Position numbers and translations under genes: made by a program. Positions 31,864 to 41,215 of a DNA stretch of 64,000 nucleotides are shown one piece after another (within the stretch, counting starts at the first letter, position 1; every line of letters starts with the position of its first letter). Below the pieces are notes generated by a model. That model was not told where the DNA came from, made no database searches, and saw only the letters and a list, made by a program, of their open reading frames with translations. The DNA is from Amycolatopsis viridis (GTDB lineage Bacteria > Actinomycetota > Actinomycetes > Mycobacteriales > Pseudonocardiaceae), in the NCBI RefSeq assembly GCF_011758765.1, contig NZ_JAANOU010000001.1:2480001-2544000 (forward strand), read 5' to 3'.

Positions 31864-33807
31864 GTGGCTGACCCGTCCACCTACCGTCCCGCGCCGGGGA
31901 GCATCCCGGACGAGCCCGGCGTCTACAAGTTCCGCGACGCGAACCGGCGGGTTATCTACGTCGGCAAGGCCAAGAGCCTGCGCAGCCGGCTGAACTCCTA
32001 CTTCGCCGACCTGTCCGGGCTGCACCCGCGCACGCGGCAGATGGTGACCACCGCGGCCGGCGTGGAGTGGACCGTCGTCTCCACCGAGGTCGAGGCGCTC
32101 CAGCTGGAGTACAACTGGATCAAGGAGTTCGACCCGCGGTTCAACGTCCGCTACCGCGACGACAAGTCCTACCCGGTGCTGGCGGTGACGCTGCACGAGG
32201 AGTTCCCGCGGTTGCACGTCTACCGCGGCCCGCGCAAGAAGGGCGTGCGTTACTTCGGCCCGTACGCGCACGCGTGGGCGATCCGGGAGACGCTCGACCT
32301 GCTGCTGCGCGTGTTCCCGGCCCGGACCTGTTCCACCGGGGTGTTCCGCCGCCACGGCCAGATCGGCCGGCCGTGCCTGCTCGGCTACATCGACAAGTGC
32401 TCCGCGCCGTGCGTGGGCAGGGTGAGCGCCGAGGAGCACCGGCAGATCGTGGACGACTTCTGCGATTTCCTCTCCGGCCGCACCGACGCCATGGTGCGCA
32501 GGCTGGAGCGGGAGATGGCCGACGCGGCGGAGGCGCTGGAGTTCGAGAAGGCCGCCCGGCTGCGCGACGACATCGGCGCGCTGCGGCGGGCGATGGAGAA
32601 GCAGGCCGTGGTGCTCGGCGACGGCACGGACGCCGACCTGGTCGCGTTCGCCCACGACGAGCTGGAGGCCGCCGTCCAGGTCTTCCACGTGCGCGGCGGC
32701 CGGGTGCGCGGCCAGCGCGGCTGGGTGATCGACAAGGCCGACGAGATGGGCGTGCCCGAGCTCGTCGAGCAGTTCCTCACCCAGTTCTACGGCGAACAGG
32801 TGGAGCTCGCCGATCAGGGCACCGACCTGGGCACGCCGGTGCCGCGCGAGGTGCTGGTGCCGGAGCTGCCCGCCGATCCGGGCGCGATGAGCGAGTGGCT
32901 GTCCGGGTTGCGCGGTTCCCGCGTCCAGCTGCGGGTGCCGCAGCGCGGTGACAAGCGCGCGCTGGCCGAGACGGTGCAGCGCAACGCCGAGGAAGCGTTC
33001 GCCCAGCACAAGCTGCGCCGCGCGGGTGATCTGACGGCGCGCTCCGCCGCGCTGGCCGAGCTGCAGGAGCACCTCGCGCTGGACAGCGCGCCGCTGCGCA
33101 TCGAGTGCGTCGACATCAGCCACACGCAGGGCACCGACGTGGTCGCCTCGCTCGTGGTGTTCGAGGACGGTGTGCCGCGCAAGGCCGAGTACCGCCGGTT
33201 CGCGTTGCGCGAGGCCGCGACCGAGGGCGACGTCGCCGCCATCGCGGAGGTCGTGCGGCGCCGCTTCGCCCGCTACCAGACCGAGACGCAGGAGGGCCTG
33301 GCCGGTGACAAGCCGGGCCTCGACCCGGAGACCGGGCGGCCGCGCAAGTTCGCCTACCCGCCGAACCTGCTCGTGGTCGACGGCGCCGGCCCGCAGGCGA
33401 CGGCGGCGGCGGACGTGCTCGCGGAGATGGGCATCACCGACATCGCCGTGGTCGGTCTGGCCAAGCGGCTGGAGGAGGTGTGGCTGCCCGGGGATCCGGA
33501 CCCGGTGATCCTGCCGCGCACCTCCGAGGCCCTGTACCTGTTGCAGCGGGTGCGGGACGAGGCGCACCGGTTCGCGATCGCCTACCACCGGCAGAAGCGG
33601 GCCAAGCGCGTGCAGGTGTCCGCTTTGGACGGAGTGCCGGGGCTGGGACAGGCGCGGCGGGCCGCGCTCATCAAGCACTTCGGCTCGGTGAAGCGGCTGA
33701 AGGAAGCAGGGGTGGACGAGATCGCGCAGGTGCCTGGCGTGGGGAAGCGCACCGCCGAGGCGATCGTCGCCGCGTTGGCCTCACTTGGGGAGTCGGAGAA
33801 GAAGTGA
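31864..33807 (+). CDS. uvrC: Excinuclease ABC subunit C
   Basis: Makes both incisions in nucleotide-excision repair. The 647 residues comprise a GIY-YIG nuclease ([19 protein letters not shown], about residues 20-95), a Cys-rich segment ([17 protein letters not shown]), the UVR motif (about 205-240), an RNase H-like domain with [15 protein letters not shown], and a C-terminal helix-hairpin-helix pair ([21 protein letters not shown]). Length is normal. The TGA overlaps the GTG of rapZ. This uvrC-rapZ-yvcK-whiA order is conserved in actinobacteria. Confidence 0.97.
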   Translation: MADPSTYRPAPGSIPDEPGVYKFRDANRRVIYVGKAKSLRSRLNSYFADLSGLHPRTRQMVTTAAGVEWTVVSTEVEALQLEYNWIKEFDPRFNVRYRDDKSYPVLAVTLHEEFPRLHVYRGPRKKGVRYFGPYAHAWAIRETLDLLLRVFPARTCSTGVFRRHGQIGRPCLLGYIDKCSAPCVGRVSAEEHRQIVDDFCDFLSGRTDAMVRRLEREMADAAEALEFEKAARLRDDIGALRRAMEKQAVVLGDGTDADLVAFAHDELEAAVQVFHVRGGRVRGQRGWVIDKADEMGVPELVEQFLTQFYGEQVELADQGTDLGTPVPREVLVPELPADPGAMSEWLSGLRGSRVQLRVPQRGDKRALAETVQRNAEEAFAQHKLRRAGDLTARSAALAELQEHLALDSAPLRIECVDISHTQGTDVVASLVVFEDGVPRKAEYRRFALREAATEGDVAAIAEVVRRRFARYQTETQEGLAGDKPGLDPETGRPRKFAYPPNLLVVDGAGPQATAAADVLAEMGITDIAVVGLAKRLEEVWLPGDPDPVILPRTSEALYLLQRVRDEAHRFAIAYHRQKRAKRVQVSALDGVPGLGQARRAALIKHFGSVKRLKEAGVDEIAQVPGVGKRTAEAIVAALASLGESEKK

Positions 33808-34700
33808 CGGGAGAGACGATGGCCGAGGAGCGGGGCACCGGCATGGAGGTGGCCGTGGTGACCGGGCTGTCCGGTGCCGGCCGCAGCACCGCCGCGAAGT
33901 GCCTGGAGGATCTGGGCTGGTTCGTGGTGGACAACCTGCCGCCCGAGCTGATCGCGACGATGGTCGAGCTGGGGGCGCAGGCCCGGGGCGCGATCACGAA
34001 GGTCGCGGTGGTGATGGACGTCCGCTCGCGCGCGTTCACCGACGACCTGTCGTCGATCATCAAGGACCTCGACGCGCGCGGCTACAAGCCGCGGGTGCTG
34101 TTCCTGGAGGCGACCGACGCGGTGCTGGTGCGCCGGTTCGAGCAGGTGCGCCGCGGCCACCCGCTGCAGGGCGACGGGCGGCTCATCGACGGCATCACCG
34201 CGGAACGCCAGATGCTCGCGCCGCTGCGCGAGGAGGCCGACCTGGTGCTGGAGACGTCCGCGTTGTCGGTGCACGACCTGCGTGCGAAGATCGAGGACGC
34301 GTTCGGCAGCGAGGCGGCCATGCAGACCCGGGTGACCGTGCTGTCGTTCGGCTACAAGTACGGCCTGCCGATGGACGCCGATCTGGTGATGGACGTCCGC
34401 TTCCTGCCCAACCCGTTCTGGATCCCGGAGTTGCGCGACCACACCGGCCTGGACGCCGAGGTGCGCAACTACGTGCTGTCGCAGGAGGGCGCCGAGGAGT
34501 TCCTGGACCGCTACCACCAGCTGCTGCGCCTGATCGGCGCCGGCTACCGGCGGGAGGGCAAGCGCTATCTGACGCTGGCGGTGGGCTGCACCGGCGGCAA
34601 GCACCGCAGTGTGGCGATCTCCGAGGAACTGTCCCGCCTGTTGTCCAATGAGGACGGAATGGCCGTGAAGGTCGTGCACCGGGACCTGGGACGCGAGTGA
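33804..34700 (+). CDS. rapZ: RapZ-like nucleotide-binding protein (YvcJ family)
   Basis: A 298-residue P-loop protein; in other bacteria RapZ is an RNA-binding adaptor and YvcJ binds nucleotides, but the actinobacterial role is unclear. The Walker A reads [12 protein letters not shown], with Arg where Lys is usual. [29 protein letters not shown] and the C-terminal [18 protein letters not shown] are diagnostic. GTG 33804 overlaps the uvrC stop; in-frame ATGs at 33819 and 33843 are alternatives. The TGA overlaps yvcK. Confidence 0.9.
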   Translation: MTGETMAEERGTGMEVAVVTGLSGAGRSTAAKCLEDLGWFVVDNLPPELIATMVELGAQARGAITKVAVVMDVRSRAFTDDLSSIIKDLDARGYKPRVLFLEATDAVLVRRFEQVRRGHPLQGDGRLIDGITAERQMLAPLREEADLVLETSALSVHDLRAKIEDAFGSEAAMQTRVTVLSFGYKYGLPMDADLVMDVRFLPNPFWIPELRDHTGLDAEVRNYVLSQEGAEEFLDRYHQLLRLIGAGYRREGKRYLTLAVGCTGGKHRSVAISEELSRLLSNEDGMAVKVVHRDLGRE

Positions 34701-35674
34701 CGCCGGGGTTGCGAGCCGTCGCGCTGGGCGGCGGCCACGGGCTGCACGCGACGCTGACCGCGCTGCGGCGGCTGACCACGGACGTGACCGCGGTGGTCAC
34801 GGTCGCCGACGACGGCGGCTCGTCCGGGCGGCTGCGCCGGGAGCTGGGCCTGCTGCCGCCCGGGGATCTGCGGCAGGCGCTGGCCGCGCTGACGGTCGCC
34901 GAGCAGGGCGAGTCGCTGTGGGCGGAGGTGTTCCAGCACCGCTTCGGCGGCAGTGGCGCGCTGACCGGGCACGCGGTCGGCAACCTGTTGCTGGCCGGGC
35001 TGTTCGAGGTGCTGGGCGATCCGGTGGCCGCGCTGGACGAGGCGCGCCGCCTGCTGGGGGTGCCCGGCCGGGTGCTGCCGATGTCGCCCGAGCCGCTGGA
35101 GATCGAGGCGGAGGTGTCCGGGCTCGACGACGACGGGTCGCTGCGCCGCATCCGCGGCCAGGTCGCGGTGGCCAGCACACCCGGCCGGGTCGAGCGGATC
35201 ACGCTGCGCACGCCGGGGCGGCCGGGTGGTGTGCCCGCGGCGTGCGAGGAGGCAGTGCGGGCCGTGCTGGACGCGGAGGCGGTGTTCCTCGGGCCGGGTT
35301 CGTGGTTCACCAGCGTGATCCCGCACCTGATGGTGCCGGGCCTGCATGATGCGCTGCTGCGCACCGCCGCGACCAAGATCGTGGTTCTCAACCTCGTACC
35401 TCAACCGGGTGAGACGGCGGGGTTCTCGCCCGAGCGGCACTTGGACGTACTCTTCCAGCACGCGCCCGGGTTGCGGGTGGACGCGGTGATCGCCGACCGG
35501 GACTCGGTGCCGGCACCGGGCCGCCTGCGGGACGCGGCGGCGGGGCTGGGGGCGAAGACGCTGCTGGCGGATGTGGCGGACCCCGGTCGCGAGGGTGTGC
35601 ACGATCCGGATGCGCTGGCGAGCTGTGTGCGGGAAGCTCTCGGTCTCAGTGGGACCGCGGGCGGGAAAGGGTAG
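34697..35674 (+). CDS. yvcK: YvcK/CofD-like protein
   Basis: A 325-residue protein of the CofD/YvcK superfamily, linked to cell shape and UDP-sugar binding in other Gram-positives. It begins with ALGGGHGLHATLTALRRL and has VADDGGSSGRLRRELGLLPPGDLRQAL, then NLLLAGLFEVLGD and AVFLGPGSWFTSVIPHL. GTG 34697 overlaps the rapZ stop. WhiA follows 9 bp downstream. It differs from the F420 enzyme CofD in its operon partners. Confidence 0.92.
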   Translation: MTPGLRAVALGGGHGLHATLTALRRLTTDVTAVVTVADDGGSSGRLRRELGLLPPGDLRQALAALTVAEQGESLWAEVFQHRFGGSGALTGHAVGNLLLAGLFEVLGDPVAALDEARRLLGVPGRVLPMSPEPLEIEAEVSGLDDDGSLRRIRGQVAVASTPGRVERITLRTPGRPGGVPAACEEAVRAVLDAEAVFLGPGSWFTSVIPHLMVPGLHDALLRTAATKIVVLNLVPQPGETAGFSPERHLDVLFQHAPGLRVDAVIADRDSVPAPGRLRDAAAGLGAKTLLADVADPGREGVHDPDALASCVREALGLSGTAGGKG

Positions 35675-35683
35675 GGAGGGGCC

Positions 35684-36670
35684 ATGGCGATGACCGCCGC
35701 CGTGAAGGACGAGCTCAGCAGGCTGCAGATCACCAAGATCGGGCCGCGCCGGTCGGAAGTCGCATCGATGCTGCGCTTCGCCGGTGGCCTGCACATCGTG
35801 GGGGGACGGGTGGTGGTGGAGGCGGAGCTCGACACGGGTTCGGTCGCGCGGCGCCTGCGCAAGGAGATCCACGAGCTGTACGGTCACCACTCGGACGTGC
35901 ACGTGCTGTCCGCCGGCGGGCTGCGCAAGACGACCCGGTACATCGTCCGGGTGGTTCAGGACGGGGAGAGCCTGGCCCGGCAGACCGGGCTGATCGACCA
36001 GCGGGGTCGCCCGGTGCGCGGCCTGCCGGCCGCGGTGGTGTCCGGGGGCATCGCCGATGCGGAGGCCGCCTGGCGGGGCGCGTTCCTGGCGCACGGCTCG
36101 TTGACCGAGCCGGGCCGGTCGTCGTCGCTGGAGGTGACCTGTCCCGGCCCGGAGGCGGCACTGGCGCTCGTGGGGGCGGCCCGGCGGATGGGTATCCAGG
36201 CGAAGTCGCGCGAGGTCCGGGGCGCCGACCGGGTGGTGGTGCGCGACGGTGACGCGATCGGCGCCCTGCTGACCCGGCTGGGCGCCCACGCGAGCGTGCT
36301 GCAGTGGGAGGAGCGGCGCATGCGCCGCGAGGTCCGGGCGACGGCCAACCGCCTGGCAAACTTCGACGACGCCAACCTGCGCCGCTCGGCCCGCGCCGCG
36401 GTCGCGGCGGCCGCCCGGGTGGAACGGGCACTCGACATCCTGGCGGACTCGGCGCCGGAACACCTGCTGGCGGCCGGCCGGCTCCGGCTGGAGAACCGGC
36501 AGGCCTCGCTGGAGGAACTGGGTCAGCTGGCCGACCCGCCGATGACGAAGGACGCGGTCGCCGGCCGCATCCGGCGGTTGCTGGCCATGGCCGACAAGCG
36601 CGCGAAGGAACTGAACATCCCGGACACCGAGAGCGCGGTGACGCCGGACATGCTCGAAGAAAGCGTCTGA
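35684..36670 (+). CDS. whiA: Sporulation regulator WhiA
   Basis: DNA-binding regulator of cell division and sporulation genes, acting with WhiB-type proteins in Streptomyces. The 328 residues consist of an LAGLIDADG homing-endonuclease-like N-terminal scaffold ([14 protein letters not shown], then [20 protein letters not shown]) and a C-terminal helix-turn-helix ([34 protein letters not shown]). ATG 35684 is preceded by GGGAGGGG (35672-35679). It closes the uvrC-rapZ-yvcK-whiA operon. Confidence 0.97.
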   Translation: MAMTAAVKDELSRLQITKIGPRRSEVASMLRFAGGLHIVGGRVVVEAELDTGSVARRLRKEIHELYGHHSDVHVLSAGGLRKTTRYIVRVVQDGESLARQTGLIDQRGRPVRGLPAAVVSGGIADAEAAWRGAFLAHGSLTEPGRSSSLEVTCPGPEAALALVGAARRMGIQAKSREVRGADRVVVRDGDAIGALLTRLGAHASVLQWEERRMRREVRATANRLANFDDANLRRSARAAVAAAARVERALDILADSAPEHLLAAGRLRLENRQASLEELGQLADPPMTKDAVAGRIRRLLAMADKRAKELNIPDTESAVTPDMLEESV

Positions 36671-36684
36671 CTCCGGAACGGGAC

Positions 36685-36719
36685 CCGACCGCGGCCGCAC
36701 GCGACGCGATCGCGGTCGG
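36685..36719. terminator. Hairpin after whiA
   Basis: CCGACCGCG (36685-36693) and CGCGGTCGG (36711-36719) pair perfectly over 9 bp, 15 bp beyond the whiA stop. There is no T-tract, so termination is inferred from position. Confidence 0.4.
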
Positions 36720-36750
36720 TCACCGCGGTTGCTCAGCCGAGCCAGGCGGC

Positions 36751-36784
36751 CTCCCGCGCCGGACGATCAGCGCCGGCGCGGGAG
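36751..36784. terminator. Strong hairpin between whiA and the convergent hydrolase gene
   Basis: CTCCCGCGCCGG (36751-36762) and CCGGCGCGGGAG (36773-36784) form a perfect 12-bp stem with a 10-nt loop. It can serve both strands as a bidirectional terminator, although T-tracts are poor. Confidence 0.55.
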
Positions 36785-36822
36785 ACCTGGTGGGTGGCCC
36801 GTCGGTTCCTGGGCGGGAAACC

Positions 36823-37641
36823 TCAGGTCAGCAACGATCGCACGGCTGCCGTCGCCACGGTGACCTCGGCCATCGCGGTGTGCGCGGGCGTTCCGCCCGG
36901 GCGGTGGCTGAGCACCACCACGATGTACCGGTCGCCATTGCCGACCACGCCGCTGGTGTGCACGTCGACGCCGCCGCGGCCGGCTGCCCAGCCCTGTTTG
37001 ATCGCCCGCGGCATGCCGGGCAGCGCGTCCGGGATGCCGAAGAACTGGTCCGTGCCGTCGGCCGCCACCCGTTCCGCGTCGCGGAGCGGGTCGAGGATCA
37101 GGCGGCGCTGGCCGTCCGGCAGGGCGAGCACCGCCTGGTACACCGTCACCATGTCCGACGCCGACAGCAATGTGTCGCCCCAGCGGCTCGAGTCGGCCGG
37201 CGGCTCGGTCGCCGTCAGGCGGAGCGATTGCACGACGCGGCGGACGATGTCCGGTCCGCCGCCCGACTGCCACAGCGCACTGGCGATCGCGTCGTCGCTG
37301 GCGGCCAGCATCCGGGCGATCCGCGGGCTCGGCCGCTCGCTGGTCACCTTGCCGCGCTGCACCAGGTCCAGTGCGATGAGCACCTTCACCAGCGAAGCCG
37401 ACCGGAACCGGACCGCGGGGCCCTCCGCGCGCAGGATCCGGTTCTGCGTGCGGTCGTAGACGAGCACGCTGGTGGCCGACTCGTCGGCGCCCACCGTCAT
37501 CGAGGAGGTGCTGCCGGTGCCGCGGACCAGGAAGGCGGTCCCCAGGGCGACCGCGATCACGACGACGGCGGTGACGAGGAGGGCGACCGGGCCACGACGG
37601 CGTGCCCTCAGCTGCACGGTCGGCGCCGTGTGGACAGACAT
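36823..37641 (-). CDS. Membrane-anchored serine hydrolase, beta-lactamase-like
   Basis: A 272-residue protein with an N-terminal basic segment and a membrane helix (GPVALLVTAVVVIAVALGTAFL, about residues 17-38), so the enzyme part is likely outside the cell. The Ser-x-x-Lys pair of penicillin-binding/class A enzymes is in FRSASLVKVLIAL. The usual SDN motif may be ASDDAIA, and the KTG motif may be KQGWAAG. It could be a D,D-peptidase-like or beta-lactamase-related protein; activity on antibiotics is not shown. ATG 37641 is used; ATG 37653 in the same frame is an alternative. Divergent from the two-component operon. Confidence 0.7.
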   Translation of the reverse strand: MSVHTAPTVQLRARRRGPVALLVTAVVVIAVALGTAFLVRGTGSTSSMTVGADESATSVLVYDRTQNRILRAEGPAVRFRSASLVKVLIALDLVQRGKVTSERPSPRIARMLAASDDAIASALWQSGGGPDIVRRVVQSLRLTATEPPADSSRWGDTLLSASDMVTVYQAVLALPDGQRRLILDPLRDAERVAADGTDQFFGIPDALPGMPRAIKQGWAAGRGGVDVHTSGVVGNGDRYIVVVLSHRPGGTPAHTAMAEVTVATAAVRSLLT

Positions 37642-37697
37642 GCCGATCAGCATCGGGCAGGAATGTCCGGGTCCGATCGCCGCCATGTCATGGATTC

Positions 37698-37716
37698 GCT
37701 ACCAAGTCGCGGTAGC
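37698..37716. promoter_or_regulatory. Dyad GCTACC-N7-GGTAGC in the divergent control region
   Basis: GCTACC (37698-37703) and GGTAGC (37711-37716) are perfect inverted half-sites with 7 bp between, centred 25 bp upstream of the -10 box of the response-regulator gene. This suits an operator for the response regulator or a divergent repressor. Confidence 0.4.
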
Positions 37717-37730
37717 TCGTGACCACCCGC

Positions 37731-37736
37731 CATAAT
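37731..37736 (+). promoter_or_regulatory. -10 box CATAAT of a probable leaderless promoter
   Basis: CATAAT is close to the consensus TATAAT and ends 6 nt before GTG 37743, consistent with a leaderless two-component message. Confidence 0.45.
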
Positions 37737-37742
37737 CGCAGC

Positions 37743-38417
37743 GTGGCGAGTGTGCTGTTGATCGAGGACGACCCGGCCGTCCGGGAAGGACTGTGCCTTG
37801 GCCTGCGCCGGCACGGTCACGACGTGGAACCGGCGCCGGACGGGGAACGCGGAATGTCCCTGCTCGCCGCCCGCCGACCGGACCTCGTGCTGCTCGATCT
37901 GATGCTGCCCGGGATCGACGGGTTCGAGGTGTGCCGCCGCATCCGCGCGACCGGTCCCGTCCCGATCATCATGCTCACCGCCCGGGGTGACGACATCGAC
38001 GTGGTGGGCGGCCTCGAAGCCGGGGCCGACGACTACGTGGTCAAACCGGTGCAGCCGCGCGTGCTGGACGCGCGCATCAAAGCCGTGCTGCGCCGCGGCG
38101 GCGTGGCCGGTCACGACCGCGAACAGCACGGCGACCTGGTGATCGACCGGGCCGCCTGCGAGGTCACGAAGAAGGGAAACCTGGTCCGCCTGACCCCGAC
38201 CGAGTTGCGGCTGCTGCTGGAGCTCTCCCGGGTGCCCGGCCGCGTGCTCAGCCGCCAGCAGCTGCTGGAACTGGTGTGGGACCACGACTACCTCGGCGAC
38301 TCGCGGCTCGTCGACGCCTGTGTGCAGCGGCTGCGCGCGAAGCTGGAGGACCGGCCCGCCGCGCCGGTCTACGTGCGCACCGTGCGCGGGTTCGGCTACC
38401 GGTTCGGTCCACTGTGA
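37743..38417 (+). CDS. OmpR-family response regulator
   Basis: A 224-residue regulator with a receiver domain (about 1-115) and a winged-helix DNA-binding domain (about 125-224). The acidic pair Glu8-Asp9/Asp10, the phosphorylation site Asp52 in LVLLDLMLPG and the Lys in DDYVVKPVQPR are present. The C-terminal domain includes LTPTELRLLLELSRVPGRVLSRQQLLE and the wing TVRGFGYRF. GTG 37743 fits the -10 box and the usual receiver start. The TGA overlaps the histidine-kinase GTG. The signal is unknown. Confidence 0.95.
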   Translation: MASVLLIEDDPAVREGLCLGLRRHGHDVEPAPDGERGMSLLAARRPDLVLLDLMLPGIDGFEVCRRIRATGPVPIIMLTARGDDIDVVGGLEAGADDYVVKPVQPRVLDARIKAVLRRGGVAGHDREQHGDLVIDRAACEVTKKGNLVRLTPTELRLLLELSRVPGRVLSRQQLLELVWDHDYLGDSRLVDACVQRLRAKLEDRPAAPVYVRTVRGFGYRFGPL

Positions 38418-39853
38418 TCAGACGAATCCTGGGGGTGCTGCGGGGAATCCGCGCCCGCCTGGTGCTGATCATCAGCCTCGTCGCGGTGGTCGCGACCGCC
38501 GGTGCGACCGGCATCAACTACGTCAGCGCACGGCGCACGGTGCTCGCGGCGGCCCAGGACCGGCTGATGAACCAGCTGCGCCAGGACGTCGACGCCCTCG
38601 CCCCCACCGTGCGGATGCCGCCCGACCGGACCACCCTCGACGAGCTCAAAACCGTCATCCGCGGATTGTCCGTCTTCGTCCGCTACCGCGATATCGGCTC
38701 GTCCGACTACTCCTCCCCGTCTTCGTTCCCGCTCGGGACTCCGATCCCGCCCGAGCTGGTGTACCGCGTCCACACCGAGGGGCGGTTGGTCTTCCAGCGC
38801 ATCTCCGACGGCGACATCGGCCCGGCGCTGGTGGTCGGCATGCCCGTGATGACGGTCGGCACGGACTTCCGCCCGGTGCCGTCCGGACTCGAGGTGTACG
38901 CCGAGTACCCGCTGTTCCAGGAACAGCGGCAGATCAGCGAGTTCGCGCTCAACGGCTGGCGCACGGCGGCTGTGGTGGTGCCCCTGGCGGTGATCCTCGC
39001 GTGGCTGGCCGCGGGTGCGGTGCTCCGGCCGGTCCGGAGCCTGCGCGACGGCGCCCGGGACCTGGCGCACGGACGGCTGTCCACCCGGCTGCCGGAACGC
39101 GGCGGCGACGAGCTGGCCGAGCTGGCGCGCACCTTCAACGAGTCCGCCGCGAGCCTGGAACAGTCCGTGGGGGACCTGCGGCGGATGGAGGCCGACGCGC
39201 GCCGGTTCGTCGCGGACGTCTCGCACGAGTTGCGCACCCCGCTCGCGGCCATGACCGCCGTGACCGAGGTGCTCGACGAGGAGGGGGCGCGCCTGCCGGG
39301 TGACGCCGGCACCGCGGCCCGGCTGATCGGCGAGGAGACCCGCAAACTGACCCGGCTCGTGGACGATCTCATCGAGATCTCCCGCTTCGACAACGGCCGT
39401 GCCCGGATGGACCGGCGGGAGGCCGACCTGGGCGAGCTGATCGCGGCGACCTTGCGCACCCGTCAGTGGACGGACCGGGTCGAGGCCGCGCTGCCGGCCG
39501 GGATCACCGCCCCGGTGGACGCGCGACGATTCGACGTCATCGTGGCGAACCTGGTCGGCAATGCGCTGCGCCACGGCGCCCCGCCGGTGCGGGTGCGGCT
39601 GAGCAGCTCGGGCCCGGCCGCCCTCGTCGAGGTCACCGACCACGGACCGGGCCTGGCCGAGGACGTGCTGCCGCACGTGTTCGACCGGTTCTACAAGGCC
39701 GACAGCGCACGGACGAGGTCGGAGGGCAGCGGGCTGGGTTTGTCGATCGCGCACAACAATGCCGCCCTGCACGGGGGCACGCTCGAAGCGGGCAACCGGC
39801 CGGATGGTGGGGCGCGGTTCCTGTTGCGACTGCCCCGGGCGGTGGCGTCGTGA
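38414..39853 (+). CDS. Membrane sensor histidine kinase
   Basis: A 479-residue kinase. It has a first membrane helix at about residues 16-38, an extracellular sensor of about 140 residues, a second helix at about 181-203, a HAMP domain (PVRSLRDGARDLAHGRL), the H-box with His271 in VSHELRTPLAAMTAVTEVL, and the ATPase domain with N-box NLVGNALRHG and G-boxes DHGPGLAEDVL and EGSGLGLSIAHN. GTG 38414 overlaps the regulator's stop. Its stop overlaps the lipoprotein start. Confidence 0.95.
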   Translation: MIRRILGVLRGIRARLVLIISLVAVVATAGATGINYVSARRTVLAAAQDRLMNQLRQDVDALAPTVRMPPDRTTLDELKTVIRGLSVFVRYRDIGSSDYSSPSSFPLGTPIPPELVYRVHTEGRLVFQRISDGDIGPALVVGMPVMTVGTDFRPVPSGLEVYAEYPLFQEQRQISEFALNGWRTAAVVVPLAVILAWLAAGAVLRPVRSLRDGARDLAHGRLSTRLPERGGDELAELARTFNESAASLEQSVGDLRRMEADARRFVADVSHELRTPLAAMTAVTEVLDEEGARLPGDAGTAARLIGEETRKLTRLVDDLIEISRFDNGRARMDRREADLGELIAATLRTRQWTDRVEAALPAGITAPVDARRFDVIVANLVGNALRHGAPPVRVRLSSSGPAALVEVTDHGPGLAEDVLPHVFDRFYKADSARTRSEGSGLGLSIAHNNAALHGGTLEAGNRPDGGARFLLRLPRAVAS

Positions 39854-40401
39854 TGCGGTGGGTCGCGCTGCTGCTCGTGCTGGTGCTCGCCGGGTGCGGC
39901 GTCCGGCCGACAGGGCCGGTCGGGGCGGGGCAGGGGCCGATCGGGGTGGCGCCCGGGCCGATCCTGTACTTCCTGCGCGCGGGGGCCACGACACCGGTGC
40001 TGCGGCAGACCGGTCATCTGGGCACCGTGCGGGAAGCGGTCGCCCTGCTCCTGGCTGGTCCGACCCCGCAGGAGCGGGGTTTGGACTACTACACCGCCAT
40101 CGGACCCGCAGTGGCCTCCGCCACGTCCGTCGGGCCGGTGCGGGACGGCGTGGTCACAGTGGACTTCACCATGCCCTTGGAGTACGTCGGGCAAGAGGCG
40201 AAGGCCCAGATCGCGTGCACCGTGATCGCGGTGAACGCCCAGCTCGGTGCCAGTGCCCGCAAGCTGCTCGTCCGGTTCCGCAGCGTTCCGGGCGTCACGC
40301 AGTTGACCGGCCCGGACGCCGTTCCCGGGGCGGCCGGGCCGTCCGCACAAGAGCCGTACGTCCAGGTTGCGCCCCGGGGCTGCTCGGCCATGCCCAGGTG
40401 A
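39853..40401 (+). CDS. GerMN-domain lipoprotein linked to a two-component system
   Basis: A 182-residue secreted lipoprotein: MRWVALLLVLVLAGCGVRP has a lipobox LAGC with the modified Cys near residue 15. The rest reads as a GerMN domain (ILYFLRAGATTPVLRQTGHLG, AVALLLAGPTPQERG, then VVTVDFTMPLEYVGQEAKAQIACTV). It is coupled to the kinase by TGATG; GTG 39850 in the same frame is possible. The arrangement regulator-kinase-GerMN lipoprotein resembles mtrA-mtrB-lpqB, where the lipoprotein modulates the kinase. That role here is inference. Confidence 0.85.
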   Translation: MRWVALLLVLVLAGCGVRPTGPVGAGQGPIGVAPGPILYFLRAGATTPVLRQTGHLGTVREAVALLLAGPTPQERGLDYYTAIGPAVASATSVGPVRDGVVTVDFTMPLEYVGQEAKAQIACTVIAVNAQLGASARKLLVRFRSVPGVTQLTGPDAVPGAAGPSAQEPYVQVAPRGCSAMPR

Positions 40402-40415
40402 GGAGCCGCCGGGGC

Positions 40416-41120
40416 TCAGGTCGCGTCGTGGAAGACGAGGCCCAGCGTGTGGCGGATGCCGCTGCGGACGGTGCTGACGCCGTGCCGCACCGGTGCCGCC
40501 GACCAGCCCCGCGACGAGCGCACCGGGCGGTCCCGCGTGGTGAAGATCAGCGCGTGTCCCTGCGGCAGCACGGTCACCGTGCCGCGGGACTGGGCCCGTG
40601 GTCGCTGCTCGACCAGCAGGAACTCGCCGCCGGTGTGGTCGGTGCCGGGTGCGTCGAGGCCGATCACGACCTGCAGCGGGAACACCAGCTCGCCGTAGAG
40701 GTCGCGGTGCAGCGCGTTCCAGTCACCGGCCCGGTAGCGCAGCAGGATCGGGGTCGGGCGGGTCTGGCCGGCCCGGTGGCAGCGGTCCAGCCACGTCGCC
40801 AGGTCGTCCGGCCAGGGCGCGTCCCAGCCGAGCTTGGCGGCCCAGTCCCGCGCGACCGGCAGCAGGCGCGGGTAGAACGCCTCGCGCAGCCGGGCCACCG
40901 GATCCGGCAGCGGGTGGTCGAAGTAGCGGTACTGCCCGGAGCCGAAGCGGAAGCGCGCCATGTCGATCGTGGACCGGAACCGGCCGGGGTCGTCGTACAG
41001 CGCCGCCAGCTCGCGGCATTCGGCCGGGCTCAGGATCGGGGGCGTGAGCGCGCAGCCGAGGTCGTTCAGGTCCCGGGTGAGAGCCGGCCAGTCCAGGCCG
41101 GCGAGGTCGGTGGTCCGCAC
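40416..41120 (-). CDS. 2-oxoglutarate/Fe(II)-dependent oxygenase-like protein
   Basis: A 234-residue jelly-roll oxygenase candidate. The iron triad is visible as His-x-Asp in NALHRDLYGELVFPLQ and a distal His in PVRHGVSTVRSG, followed by Arg in GIRHTLGLVFHDAT that would bind 2-oxoglutarate. The N-terminal part (LSPAECRELAALYDDPGRFR) is shared with prolyl-hydroxylase-like and PiuC-like proteins. GTG 41120 start. Divergent from marR; convergent with the GerMN lipoprotein gene with 14 bp between. Substrate unknown. Confidence 0.75.
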   Translation of the reverse strand: MRTTDLAGLDWPALTRDLNDLGCALTPPILSPAECRELAALYDDPGRFRSTIDMARFRFGSGQYRYFDHPLPDPVARLREAFYPRLLPVARDWAAKLGWDAPWPDDLATWLDRCHRAGQTRPTPILLRYRAGDWNALHRDLYGELVFPLQVVIGLDAPGTDHTGGEFLLVEQRPRAQSRGTVTVLPQGHALIFTTRDRPVRSSRGWSAAPVRHGVSTVRSGIRHTLGLVFHDAT

Positions 41121-41215
41121 GTCCGCGAGTGTGCGCCGGTTCGCGGGCGGGGGCTGGCGGAAATCGGCCGGGGAGCCCGCCGGACGGCGATCCCCGCTGC
41201 CGGCGGCGTGGGATC

